This document shows, piece by piece, positions 16,374 through 22,824 of a DNA stretch of 38,902 bases. Source of the stretch: Mycolicibacterium chlorophenolicum (GTDB taxonomy: Bacteria; Actinomycetota; Actinomycetes; Mycobacteriales; Mycobacteriaceae). The stretch covers positions 256,552 through 295,453 of the forward strand of contig NZ_JYNL01000020.1 of the NCBI RefSeq assembly GCF_001044235.1, written 5' to 3'. The notes beneath the pieces were generated by a model. That model saw nothing but the letters and a program-made list of their open reading frames with translations. It had not been told where the DNA came from and made no database searches. The position numbers were made by a program, and so were the translations under genes. The first letter of the stretch is position 1. Every line of letters starts with the position of its first letter.

Positions 16374-17219
16374 ATGAAGTCAGTCGAGGTCGCCGCCGGC
16401 ACGGTGCAGTACCGAGAGGAGGGCGATCCGAACGGGCCGCCGGTGGTGCTGCTGCACGGCCTGCTGATGAACGACGCGCAGTGGGATCCGGCGCTGCGGC
16501 ACCTTCCATCGGGGTTCCGTTACCTGCTGCCGGTGCTGCCGATGGGCGGGCACCGCGTGCCGATGCGCGCGGACGCGGACCTGACGCTGCCGGGAATGGT
16601 CGGCATCGTCGCCGATGTCCTCGACGCGCTGGACCTGACCGACGTCACCCTGGTCGTCACGGACTGGGGCGGCCCGCTGTTCCTCACCGATCTTGGCCGC
16701 GACAAGCGGGTGTCACGTCTGGTGATCTGTCCGTCGGAGGCCTTCGACAACTTCCCGCCCGGCTTGCCCGGCAAGGTCGCGTGGCTGGCCAGCCGCAGCA
16801 CCGCCACGGTGTGGCTGGCGATGCGCCAACTGCTGGTCGCCCGGCTGCGCCGGCAGCGGCTGATGTTCGGGATGATGGCGAAACACCCTGTGCCCCAAGC
16901 GGTGGTCGAACAGTGGGTGGCGGCCGGCCTGGCCGACCGGGCGATCCGACGGGACCTGGTGAAGTACTGCCGGACCCGATTCGACAAGGCCGATCTGATC
17001 CGCGCGACGCAGCGGCTCGCGGAGTTCGACGGGCCGGCGCTGGTGCTGTGGTCGGAGAACCCTGTGATGCCGGTCGACCACGGCCGACGCCTCGCCGACC
17101 TGCTGCCGCACGGCCGGCTCGCGATGATCGAGGACGCCTACGTGCTGGTGATGCTCGACCAACCGGAGCGCACCGCCGCGGCGATCGGCGAGTTCCTGGG
17201 CGTCACCGCGGCCCGGTGA
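16374..17219 (+). CDS. Alpha/beta hydrolase, haloalkane-dehalogenase-like, His replaced
   Basis: A 281-residue alpha/beta hydrolase. LLHGLLMNDAQWDPAL is the oxyanion-hole region. The nucleophile elbow is VTDWGGP, with Asp D97 as nucleophile, as in haloalkane dehalogenases and epoxide hydrolases rather than serine esterases. PALVLWSENPVMPVDHGRRLADLLP is the region that usually supplies the acid and the turn before the catalytic His. Where the His is expected the sequence reads IEDAYVLVMLDQPE, with Y256 in its place. Homologues with Tyr here may form a subfamily of unclear activity. The start at 16374 follows GGAGG closely. The gene is divergent from a TetR gene with an operator between them, so it is probably induced by the regulator's ligand. 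Confidence 0.85.
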   Translation: MKSVEVAAGTVQYREEGDPNGPPVVLLHGLLMNDAQWDPALRHLPSGFRYLLPVLPMGGHRVPMRADADLTLPGMVGIVADVLDALDLTDVTLVVTDWGGPLFLTDLGRDKRVSRLVICPSEAFDNFPPGLPGKVAWLASRSTATVWLAMRQLLVARLRRQRLMFGMMAKHPVPQAVVEQWVAAGLADRAIRRDLVKYCRTRFDKADLIRATQRLAEFDGPALVLWSENPVMPVDHGRRLADLLPHGRLAMIEDAYVLVMLDQPERTAAAIGEFLGVTAAR

Positions 17220-17247
17220 CCGCGGGCGTCGCCCCCGATGCGCGATA

Positions 17248-17264
17248 CTGAACGTCGCGTTCAG
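17248..17264. promoter_or_regulatory. Palindromic operator upstream of TetR gene (17289)
   Basis: CTGAACG-TCG-CGTTCAG is a perfect 7-3-7 inverted repeat. It overlaps the end of a possible -10 (GATACT at 17244-17249) and lies 25 bases before the ATG of the regulator, which suggests autoregulation. The half-site CTGAACG recurs in the palindrome at 17949-17970. Confidence 0.65.
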
Positions 17265-17288
17265 GTCACGACCAGCGGAGGCACGCCG

Positions 17289-17894
17289 ATGACGAAGACC
17301 GTGGACCCGGATCCGCCGGCCGCCCGGGTGGGCCGGCCCCGCAGCGAGCGGTCACGGTCGGAGGTGCTGCGTGCAGCATCGGACCTGATGCGGGAGGTCG
17401 GCCTGCGCGCGATGACGACCGATGAGATCGCCGCCCGCAGCGGCGTGGGCAAAGCCACCATCTACAAGTGGTGGCCGAACAAGTACGCCGTCGCCGTCGA
17501 GGCGTTTCTCGCGGCGATGGACACGGCCGCCGCAGACCCCGACACCGGATCGGCGGAGCGGGATTTCCGCCTCGCCCTACGCGGCATCATGCAGTTCTAT
17601 CGCGGCCCGAACGGGCGGGTCTTCGCGCAACTGATCGGTGAGGCGCAGAGCCACCCCGACATTGCCGCCGAGTTGCGCCACCATCTGATGCAACCGCGGC
17701 GCGAGGTGGGACGCGCGATCTGGGACCGCGGCGTCGCCCGCGGCGAGCTTCGCACCGATATCGACCGCGAGATCGCCGTCGACCTGGTCTTCGGCCCGGC
17801 GATGTATCGGTTGCTGGCGACCGATGCGCCGCTGGATGCGGAGACAGCCGACGCGATCGTGGCTGCGGCGATGCGGGGGCTCGCGGCGGTGTGA
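17289..17894 (+). CDS. TetR family regulator
   Basis: A 201-residue TetR/AcrR-type repressor. After a short polar N-tail comes RVGRPRSERSRSEVLRAASD, then the helix-turn-helix TTDEIAARSGVGKATIYKWW with recognition helix GVGKATIYKWW. The C-terminal ligand domain contains FAQLIGEAQSHPDIAAELRH and ELRTDIDREIAVDLVFGPAMYRLL, typical of the large AcrR-like group. The frame is open to 17238, but the ATG at 17289 is chosen because AGCGGAGG ends seven bases upstream and the operator lies in the upstream part. It is in the same direction as the hydrolase before it and the small secreted protein after it. Matching palindromes before this gene and before the next suggest it controls both. Confidence 0.9.
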   Translation: MTKTVDPDPPAARVGRPRSERSRSEVLRAASDLMREVGLRAMTTDEIAARSGVGKATIYKWWPNKYAVAVEAFLAAMDTAAADPDTGSAERDFRLALRGIMQFYRGPNGRVFAQLIGEAQSHPDIAAELRHHLMQPRREVGRAIWDRGVARGELRTDIDREIAVDLVFGPAMYRLLATDAPLDAETADAIVAAAMRGLAAV

Positions 17895-17900
17895 TCGACT

Positions 17901-17920
17901 TCATTCCCCGGCGGGGATGA
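17901..17920 (+). terminator. Possible terminator after TetR gene
   Basis: TCAT-T-CCCC-GGC-GGGG-ATGA forms an eight-pair stem with one bulged base and a three-base loop, seven bases after the TetR stop. There is no U-run, as is common for mycobacterial terminators. It would insulate the regulator from the next gene. Confidence 0.4.
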
Positions 17921-17948
17921 CGCCGGGCGCGGTAAGCGCTCTAACTTA

Positions 17949-17970
17949 CGAAACTGAACGTTCAGTTTCG
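17949..17970. promoter_or_regulatory. 22-bp perfect palindrome, operator for small secreted protein gene
   Basis: A perfect self-complementary sequence of 22 bases centred on CTGAACGTTCAG (17954-17965). It starts two bases after TAACTT (17942-17947, possible -10), so it would cover the transcription start. It ends just before the ribosome binding site (AAAGGAG, 17971-17977). It shares the half-site CTGAACG with the site at 17248-17264, though with different half-site spacing. Confidence 0.75.
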
Positions 17971-17986
17971 AAAGGAGAAACTGACA

Positions 17987-18238
17987 ATGCGTCATCCCCT
18001 CATCGCATCATTGGTCGCGGCCGGAGTCGCCGCAGCGATCTCGTCGGCCCCGATCGCTCTCGCCGCGGACAACAGCGCCGACTGCACGTACTCCGGCGAC
18101 GGCACCAGCCTGTGTCAGTCACCCGGCAACGCGCAGCTGGTGACAGCTCCGCCCGACGTGCCCTACCAGCCCTGGAGCTACTACCCCTACGGCGGCAACC
18201 TCATTGTGTTGGGCGGTCACCCGCACCACCAGCGGTAG
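17987..18238 (+). CDS. Small secreted protein, unknown function
   Basis: An 83-residue exported protein. The signal peptide is about residues 1-27 (MRHPLIASLVAAGVAAAISS, then APIALAA), followed by a mature peptide of about 56 residues. The mature part has two Cys in DCTYSGDGTSLCQSPGN, which could form a disulfide. An aromatic/Pro-rich segment follows (PPDVPYQPWSYYPYGG), and the end is His-rich (GHPHHQR). It resembles small secreted mycobacterial proteins with a CxYxGxGTxxCQxPGN start, but no function is known. The ATG has AAAGGAG nine bases upstream. The preceding 22-base palindrome implies tight transcriptional control, probably by the TetR protein upstream. The HPHH end might bind a metal; this is a guess. 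Confidence 0.85.
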   Translation: MRHPLIASLVAAGVAAAISSAPIALAADNSADCTYSGDGTSLCQSPGNAQLVTAPPDVPYQPWSYYPYGGNLIVLGGHPHHQR

Positions 18239-18250
18239 TCACCGCCGGGG

Positions 18251-19006
18251 TCAGTCCTCGTCGAGGGCGGCGGCGACGTCGTCGGGGATGTCGATATTGG
18301 TGTAGACGTCCTGCACGTCGTCGCTGTCTTCGAGGGCGTCGACCAGCTTGAGCACCTTGCGGGCGGCCTCGAGGTCGACGGGCACGGTGACCGAGGGCTG
18401 GAAGCTCGCCTCGGCCGAGTCGTAGTCGATGCCGGCCTCCTGCAGCGCGGTGCGCACGGCGACCAGATCGGTGGGCTCCGAGATGACCTCGAAGGTGTCG
18501 CCCAGGTCGTTGACGTCCTCCGCACCGGCATCGAGAACCGCGGCCAGCACGTCGTCCTCGGTGAGCCCGTTCTTGTCCAGCGTCACGACACCCTTGCGGG
18601 AGAACAGGTAGGACACCGACCCGGGGTCGGCCATGTTGCCGCCGTTGCGCGTCATCGCCACCCGGACCTCGCCGGCGGCGCGGTTGCGGTTGTCGGTCAG
18701 GCACTCGACCAGGACGGCGACGCCGTTGGGGCCGTATCCCTCGTAGGTGATGGTCTGCCAGTCGGCGCCGCCGGCCTCCTCGCCCGCGCCGCGCTTGCGG
18801 GCGCGCTCGATGTTGTCGTTGGGCACCGAGTTCTTCTTGGCCTTCTGGATGGCGTCGTACAGCGTCGGGTTGCCGGCGGGGTCACCGCCACCGGTGCGGG
18901 CCGCCACCTCGATGTTCTTGATCAGCTTGGCGAAATTCTTGCCGCGACGTGCATCGATCACGGCCTTCTTGTGCTTGGTGGTGGCCCACTTGGAATGGCC
19001 GCTCAT
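18251..19006 (-). CDS. YebC/PmpR family protein
   Basis: A 251-residue member of the YebC family, found in nearly all bacteria. The N-terminus [22 protein letters not shown] is diagnostic, followed by [59 protein letters not shown] and the C-terminal [30 protein letters not shown] region. The family was described as transcription regulators. Recent work links members to ribosomes and to translation of proline-rich stretches. The start is the ATG at 19006. M. tuberculosis has it (Rv2603c) next to pdxT; here about 5.5 kb of other genes separates them. It converges with the small secreted protein gene, 12 bases apart. Confidence 0.96.
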   Translation of the reverse strand: MSGHSKWATTKHKKAVIDARRGKNFAKLIKNIEVAARTGGGDPAGNPTLYDAIQKAKKNSVPNDNIERARKRGAGEEAGGADWQTITYEGYGPNGVAVLVECLTDNRNRAAGEVRVAMTRNGGNMADPGSVSYLFSRKGVVTLDKNGLTEDDVLAAVLDAGAEDVNDLGDTFEVISEPTDLVAVRTALQEAGIDYDSAEASFQPSVTVPVDLEAARKVLKLVDALEDSDDVQDVYTNIDIPDDVAAALDED

Positions 19007-19077
19007 CTACTCGCTACCTCTTTCACCCGACTCATTCACGACGACGTCGAAGTCCGATCGACCAGTCTACGTGCCCG

Positions 19078-19680
19078 TCATCCCAGGTCGTCAGAGATGT
19101 AGCGCTGCAGGTTCGGCGCCACCGCGGCGACGAGCGCGTCCTCGCTCATCGAGGCGATCGGCTCGATGCGCCAGACGTAACGCATCATCGCCAGCCCCAT
19201 GATCTGCGACGAGATCAGGCCGCTGCGCGTCTGCCGACCGGCCTCGTCCACGCCGAGCTGCGAGACGCCGATGAGGCTGCGCTCGACGATCAGACGCAGC
19301 TTTTCGCGCGTCGCCGACTCATGGGCGGCGGTCTGCAGGATCGCGCGCAGGACGGGACCGATCTCGTCGTCGGCCCAGGCATCGAGCATCAGCCGAATCA
19401 ACGCCTCTCCGAGGTGCGGCGCAGGGGTGTTCCACGTGGCCGCCACGCTCTCCAGCCACCGCTGAGGCGGCGCCGTCGCCGCGTCGAGCAGCGCTTCTTT
19501 GGACCCGAAGTAGTGGTAGACCAGCGCGGGATCGACGTCGGCCGCCCGGGCCACCGCCCGCATCGTGGTGCCGGCATATCCGGTGTCGGCGAACGCCTGT
19601 CGCGCCGCAACGAGGATTCTGTTCGACAACACCCCGCGTTCGTCGCGAGGCCCTGGGGGGACTTTCGGCACGGGTCTCAT
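19078..19680 (-). CDS. TetR family regulator
   Basis: A 200-residue repressor. The DNA-binding part is SNRILVAARQAFADTGYAGT, then TMRAVARAADVDPALVYHYFGSKEAL, with the recognition helix in DVDPALVYHYF. The C-terminal part (VLRAILQTAAHESATREKLRLI, GLISSQIMGLAMMRYVWRIEP) fits a common actinobacterial TetR ligand domain. The ATG at 19680 (MRPVPKVPPGPRDERG) is chosen over the upstream codon at 19719, which lies inside the operator. It is divergent from the CocE-type hydrolase (19734). The 53-base gap holds a 34-base dyad that also covers the hydrolase promoter. The likely role is repression of the hydrolase and of itself; the ligand is unknown. Confidence 0.9.
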   Translation of the reverse strand: MRPVPKVPPGPRDERGVLSNRILVAARQAFADTGYAGTTMRAVARAADVDPALVYHYFGSKEALLDAATAPPQRWLESVAATWNTPAPHLGEALIRLMLDAWADDEIGPVLRAILQTAAHESATREKLRLIVERSLIGVSQLGVDEAGRQTRSGLISSQIMGLAMMRYVWRIEPIASMSEDALVAAVAPNLQRYISDDLG

Positions 19681-19694
19681 CGTAGCGGGAATTT

Positions 19695-19728
19695 CACGTT
19701 GCGATGAGACTAGTTTCAACGTAGCGTG
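19695..19728. promoter_or_regulatory. TetR operator and leaderless promoter for CocE-type hydrolase
   Basis: An imperfect 17+17 dyad with 13 of 17 pairs matched, centred between 19711 and 19712 (ACTAGT core, CACG and CGTG ends). TAGCGT at 19722-19727 fits a -10 element and ends six bases before the hydrolase ATG, so that transcript is probably leaderless and the operator covers its promoter. Confidence 0.65.
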
Positions 19729-19733
19729 AGATT

Positions 19734-21467
19734 ATGCCCATCAGTGCACGCTCGTTGAACGGTCCGCAGGACACCGGCCGCGAGTACCGCAACCTCAGCG
19801 CGCCCCGCTTCGGCATCACCCACCTCGTCAACCAGCGCGTCCCGATGCGCGACGGCGTCAACCTGATGGCCGATGTGCACCGCCCCGACGCTCCGGCGAG
19901 GTTCCCGGCGCTCATCGCCGCATCGCCGTATCCCCGGCAGATGCAGGATCTGGGCGCGCCCGCCGGCTTCATCGAGGCGGGAGCGACCGATTTCTGGGTG
20001 CCCCGCGGTTACGTCCACGTGATCGCCAACGTCCGCGGCACCGGCGGGTCCGGGGGCACGTTCGGCTTCTTCGACGCCCAGGAACGTCGCGACATGTACG
20101 ACCTGGTCGAATGGGCGGCCGCGCAGCCGTGGTGCGACGGCAACGTCGGCATGATCGGCATCAGCTACTTCGCCATGACCCAACTCGAGGCCGCGGTCGA
20201 GCGACCGCCACACCTGCGGGCGATCTTCCCGATCGCCGCCACCGCCGATCTCTACGACGCGGCGTCACACCATGGGCTCACGAGTTCGGCGTTCATCACA
20301 CCGTTCCTGTCGATGATGGGCCTGACGTCGGACCGCAGTGACGTGTTCTGGCGGCGCAACCCGGTCATCGCGGCGGCCCGCCGCATCCTCAACACACCGC
20401 GCGTGCACCGGAAGTTCGCCACGATGAACGGCGAAGCCGCAGTCACGATGATGCGCCAGTTGCTCAAACTCCCCCACGACCCGCACCCGTGGGATGACCT
20501 GTGGCTCGACACGATGGTCAAGCATCCGCTGCGCGACGCCTGGTGGGAGGAACGCAACCTGCTGCCGCTGCTGTCCGAGGTCGACATCCCCGTCTACCTC
20601 GGCTGCGACTGGGAGAATGTGCCGTTGCACCTGCCGTCCACGTTCACCGCATGGAAAGCGTTGGCGCACAACCCGAATGTCCGGATGGCGCTGCTCGGCC
20701 GATTCGGCCTGACCTGGCCCTGGGAGAGTCTGCACCACGAGGCGCTCGCGTGGTACGACCACTGGCTCAAAGGCGCCGACACCGGGATCATGGCCGGGCC
20801 GCCCGTCCGTTACGTCCTCCCCGGAGCCGACGGCTGGCACGCCGACGACACGTGGCCGCCGCCCGCGACGTACCGGCGGTGGGCGCTGCGCGCCGACGGC
20901 GCGCTGTCCGACGACGAAGGCGTGCCCGGCACGCGCGAGTTCCTGACACTCGGCGCGGGCCTCAACCGCGCCAAGGCCAGCGCGGTCGACCCGCCGCCGA
21001 TGCTGACGTGGACGTCGGCCCCTCTGCCGGGCGCGCTCGACGTCGTCGGCGAGATCGAGCTGCAGCTGCAGGCGTCGGCCACCGCGGCCGACACCGCGTG
21101 GATCGTCACGCTGCGCGACGTCGACCCCGACGGCGCGGTCACCGATGTGACCGCCGGCTGGCTGCGTGCGGGGCTGCGCACCGTCGACGACGCGGCCAGC
21201 CACGAGGGCGCTCCTGTGCTGAGGTGCGAGGTCGCCGTGGCCGTACCGGCAGGCCAGCCGGTGACCTATCGGATCCCGCTGGTGCCCAATGCCCGCCGCT
21301 TCGCCGCAGGACACCGGCTGCAGTTGGTGCTGACCAGCGACGACCAGGACCCGGCCAGTCCGGCGATCATGGACTTCCGCCATGCCAGCGTCGGCACCAG
21401 CAGCGTGAACAGCGTGTCCTCCGGCTCGCGGTTGCTGCTGCCCGTGCTCGCTTCGAGTGTTAGCTGA
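19734..21467 (+). CDS. CocE/NonD family hydrolase
   Basis: A 577-residue hydrolase of the cocaine esterase / X-Pro dipeptidyl-peptidase superfamily. The N-terminal alpha/beta hydrolase domain has PMRDGVNLMADVHRP, ASPYPRQ and NVRGTGGSGGTFGFF. The nucleophile Ser is S144 in GMIGISYFAMTQ, where the usual GxSYxG is altered to GISYFA. A helical cap follows, then WYDHWLKGADTGIM, which marks the link to the C-terminal jelly-roll domain (PLPGALDVVGEIELQLQ, VDPDGAVTDVT, RRFAAGHRLQLVLTSDDQD). No signal peptide is seen, so it is cytoplasmic. The family includes esterases and amidases. Control by the divergent TetR is likely. Confidence 0.92.
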   Translation: MPISARSLNGPQDTGREYRNLSAPRFGITHLVNQRVPMRDGVNLMADVHRPDAPARFPALIAASPYPRQMQDLGAPAGFIEAGATDFWVPRGYVHVIANVRGTGGSGGTFGFFDAQERRDMYDLVEWAAAQPWCDGNVGMIGISYFAMTQLEAAVERPPHLRAIFPIAATADLYDAASHHGLTSSAFITPFLSMMGLTSDRSDVFWRRNPVIAAARRILNTPRVHRKFATMNGEAAVTMMRQLLKLPHDPHPWDDLWLDTMVKHPLRDAWWEERNLLPLLSEVDIPVYLGCDWENVPLHLPSTFTAWKALAHNPNVRMALLGRFGLTWPWESLHHEALAWYDHWLKGADTGIMAGPPVRYVLPGADGWHADDTWPPPATYRRWALRADGALSDDEGVPGTREFLTLGAGLNRAKASAVDPPPMLTWTSAPLPGALDVVGEIELQLQASATAADTAWIVTLRDVDPDGAVTDVTAGWLRAGLRTVDDAASHEGAPVLRCEVAVAVPAGQPVTYRIPLVPNARRFAAGHRLQLVLTSDDQDPASPAIMDFRHASVGTSSVNSVSSGSRLLLPVLASSVS

Positions 21468-21490
21468 GCCACACAGTCTGGTCCCCCTAT

Positions 21491-21506
21491 CTTACTGCGG
21501 AGTAAG
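21491..21506. promoter_or_regulatory. Inverted repeat CTTACT-GCGG-AGTAAG before acyl-CoA dehydrogenase
   Basis: A perfect 6-4-6 inverted repeat that partly overlaps TATCTT (21488-21493, possible -10) and ends nine bases before the ATG at 21516. The placement fits a repressor site over the transcription start. No regulator gene is adjacent except the TetR gene at 19078, whose own operator looks different. Confidence 0.65.
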
Positions 21507-21515
21507 GTGTCTCCC

Positions 21516-22727
21516 ATGACGTTCTCGCTGGAGTTGTCGTCCGATCTCGTCGACGTTCAGAAGTGGGTCCACGAGTTCGCTGCGGACGTGATCCGCCCGG
21601 CCGCCGCGGAATGGGACGAGCGCGAGGAAACCCCGTGGCCGATCATCCAGGAGGCCGCCAAGGTCGGGCTCTACTCGATGGAGTTCTTCGCCGAGCAGGC
21701 CACCGAACCCAGCGGGCTGGGCATGATCGTCGCCTTCGAGGAGATGTTCTGGGGTGACGCCGGGATCGCGCTGTCGATCCTGGGCACCGGGCTGGCCGCG
21801 GCGTCGCTGGCCGCCAACGGCACCCCCGAGCAGGTCGGCGAGTGGGTGCCGCAGATGTTCGGCACCGTCGACGATCCGAAGGTCGCCGCGTTCTGCTCGT
21901 CGGAGCCGGGCGCCGGTTCCGACGTCGGCGCGATCCTCACCCGGGCGCGCTACGACGAGGCCACCGACGAATGGGTGCTCAACGGCACCAAGACGTGGGC
22001 CACCAACGGCGGTATCGCGAACGTCCACGTCGTCGTCGCCTCCGTACACCCGGAATTGGGCACCCGCGGCCAGGCGTCGTTCGTCATCCCGCCCGGCACC
22101 AAGGGACTCAGCCAGGGTCAGAAGTTCCTCAAGCACGGCATCCGCGCCTCGCACACCGCCGAGGTGGTACTGGACGACGTGCGCCTCCCGGGCCGCATGA
22201 TCGTCGGCGGCAAGGAGAAGTTCGACGCCCGCATCGCCAAGGTCCGCGAGGGTAAGAAGGCCGCCGGGCAGGCGGCGATGGCGACGTTCGAGCGGACCCG
22301 CCCGACCGTCGGCGCGATGGCGGTGGGCGTCGCCCGGGCCGCGTTCGAGTACGCGCGCGACTATGCCTGCGAGCGTGAGCAATTCGGCCGCAAGATCGGC
22401 GAGTTCCAGGCGGTGGCGTTCAAGCTCGCCGACATGAAGGCCCGCATCGACGCCGCCCGCCTGCTCGTCTACCGCGCCGGCTGGATGGCCCGCAACGGCA
22501 AGAGCTTCGATTCCGCCGAGGGGTCGATGGCCAAGCTGGTGGCCAGCGAGGCCGCGGTGTACGTCACCGACGAGGCGATCCAGATCCTCGGCGGCAACGG
22601 CTACACCCGCGAGTACCCCGTCGAGCGGATGCACCGCGATGCCAAGATCTTCACGATCTTCGAGGGCACCAGCGAGATCCAGCGACTGGTGATGGCGCGC
22701 GCGATCACCGGGCTGCCGATCCGCTGA
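21516..22727 (+). CDS. Acyl-CoA dehydrogenase
   Basis: FAD-dependent acyl-CoA dehydrogenase of 403 residues, catalysing alpha,beta-desaturation of an acyl-CoA. The N-terminal helical domain is followed by the signature AAFCSSEPGAGSDVGAI, the FAD/substrate beta domain with NGTKTWATNGG, and the C-terminal domain with CEREQFGRKIGEFQAVAFKLADM. The C-terminal signature is QILGGNGYTREYPVERMHRDAKI, and the catalytic Glu lies in IFEGTSEIQR. An insert around KVREGKKAAGQAAMATFERTRP recalls the actinobacterial subgroup with a longer loop. The ATG at 21516 is chosen over the GTG at 21507 (GGAG and AAGG lie upstream). It is probably monocistronic; chain-length preference cannot be read from the sequence. 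Confidence 0.93.
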   Translation: MTFSLELSSDLVDVQKWVHEFAADVIRPAAAEWDEREETPWPIIQEAAKVGLYSMEFFAEQATEPSGLGMIVAFEEMFWGDAGIALSILGTGLAAASLAANGTPEQVGEWVPQMFGTVDDPKVAAFCSSEPGAGSDVGAILTRARYDEATDEWVLNGTKTWATNGGIANVHVVVASVHPELGTRGQASFVIPPGTKGLSQGQKFLKHGIRASHTAEVVLDDVRLPGRMIVGGKEKFDARIAKVREGKKAAGQAAMATFERTRPTVGAMAVGVARAAFEYARDYACEREQFGRKIGEFQAVAFKLADMKARIDAARLLVYRAGWMARNGKSFDSAEGSMAKLVASEAAVYVTDEAIQILGGNGYTREYPVERMHRDAKIFTIFEGTSEIQRLVMARAITGLPIR

Positions 22728-22733
22728 AAGCCG

Positions 22734-22749
22734 TTGACTCTGTAGTCAA
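22734..22749. promoter_or_regulatory. Inverted repeat TTGACT-CTGT-AGTCAA upstream of NCS1 permease
   Basis: A perfect 6-4-6 inverted repeat seven bases after the acyl-CoA dehydrogenase stop. A second 6-4-6 repeat (GTTCCG-GCGA-CGGAAC, 22765-22780) and a direct repeat AACACAGGCG (22778-22787 and 22800-22809, 22-base period) lie between it and the permease ATG. The 97-base gap therefore holds several candidate regulator sites. Confidence 0.5.
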
Positions 22750-22824
22750 TTCGATCGCGTTCCCGTTCCGGCGACGGAACACAGGCGTCACGAGCACGAA
22801 ACACAGGCGGCCTACCGTCGGCGA

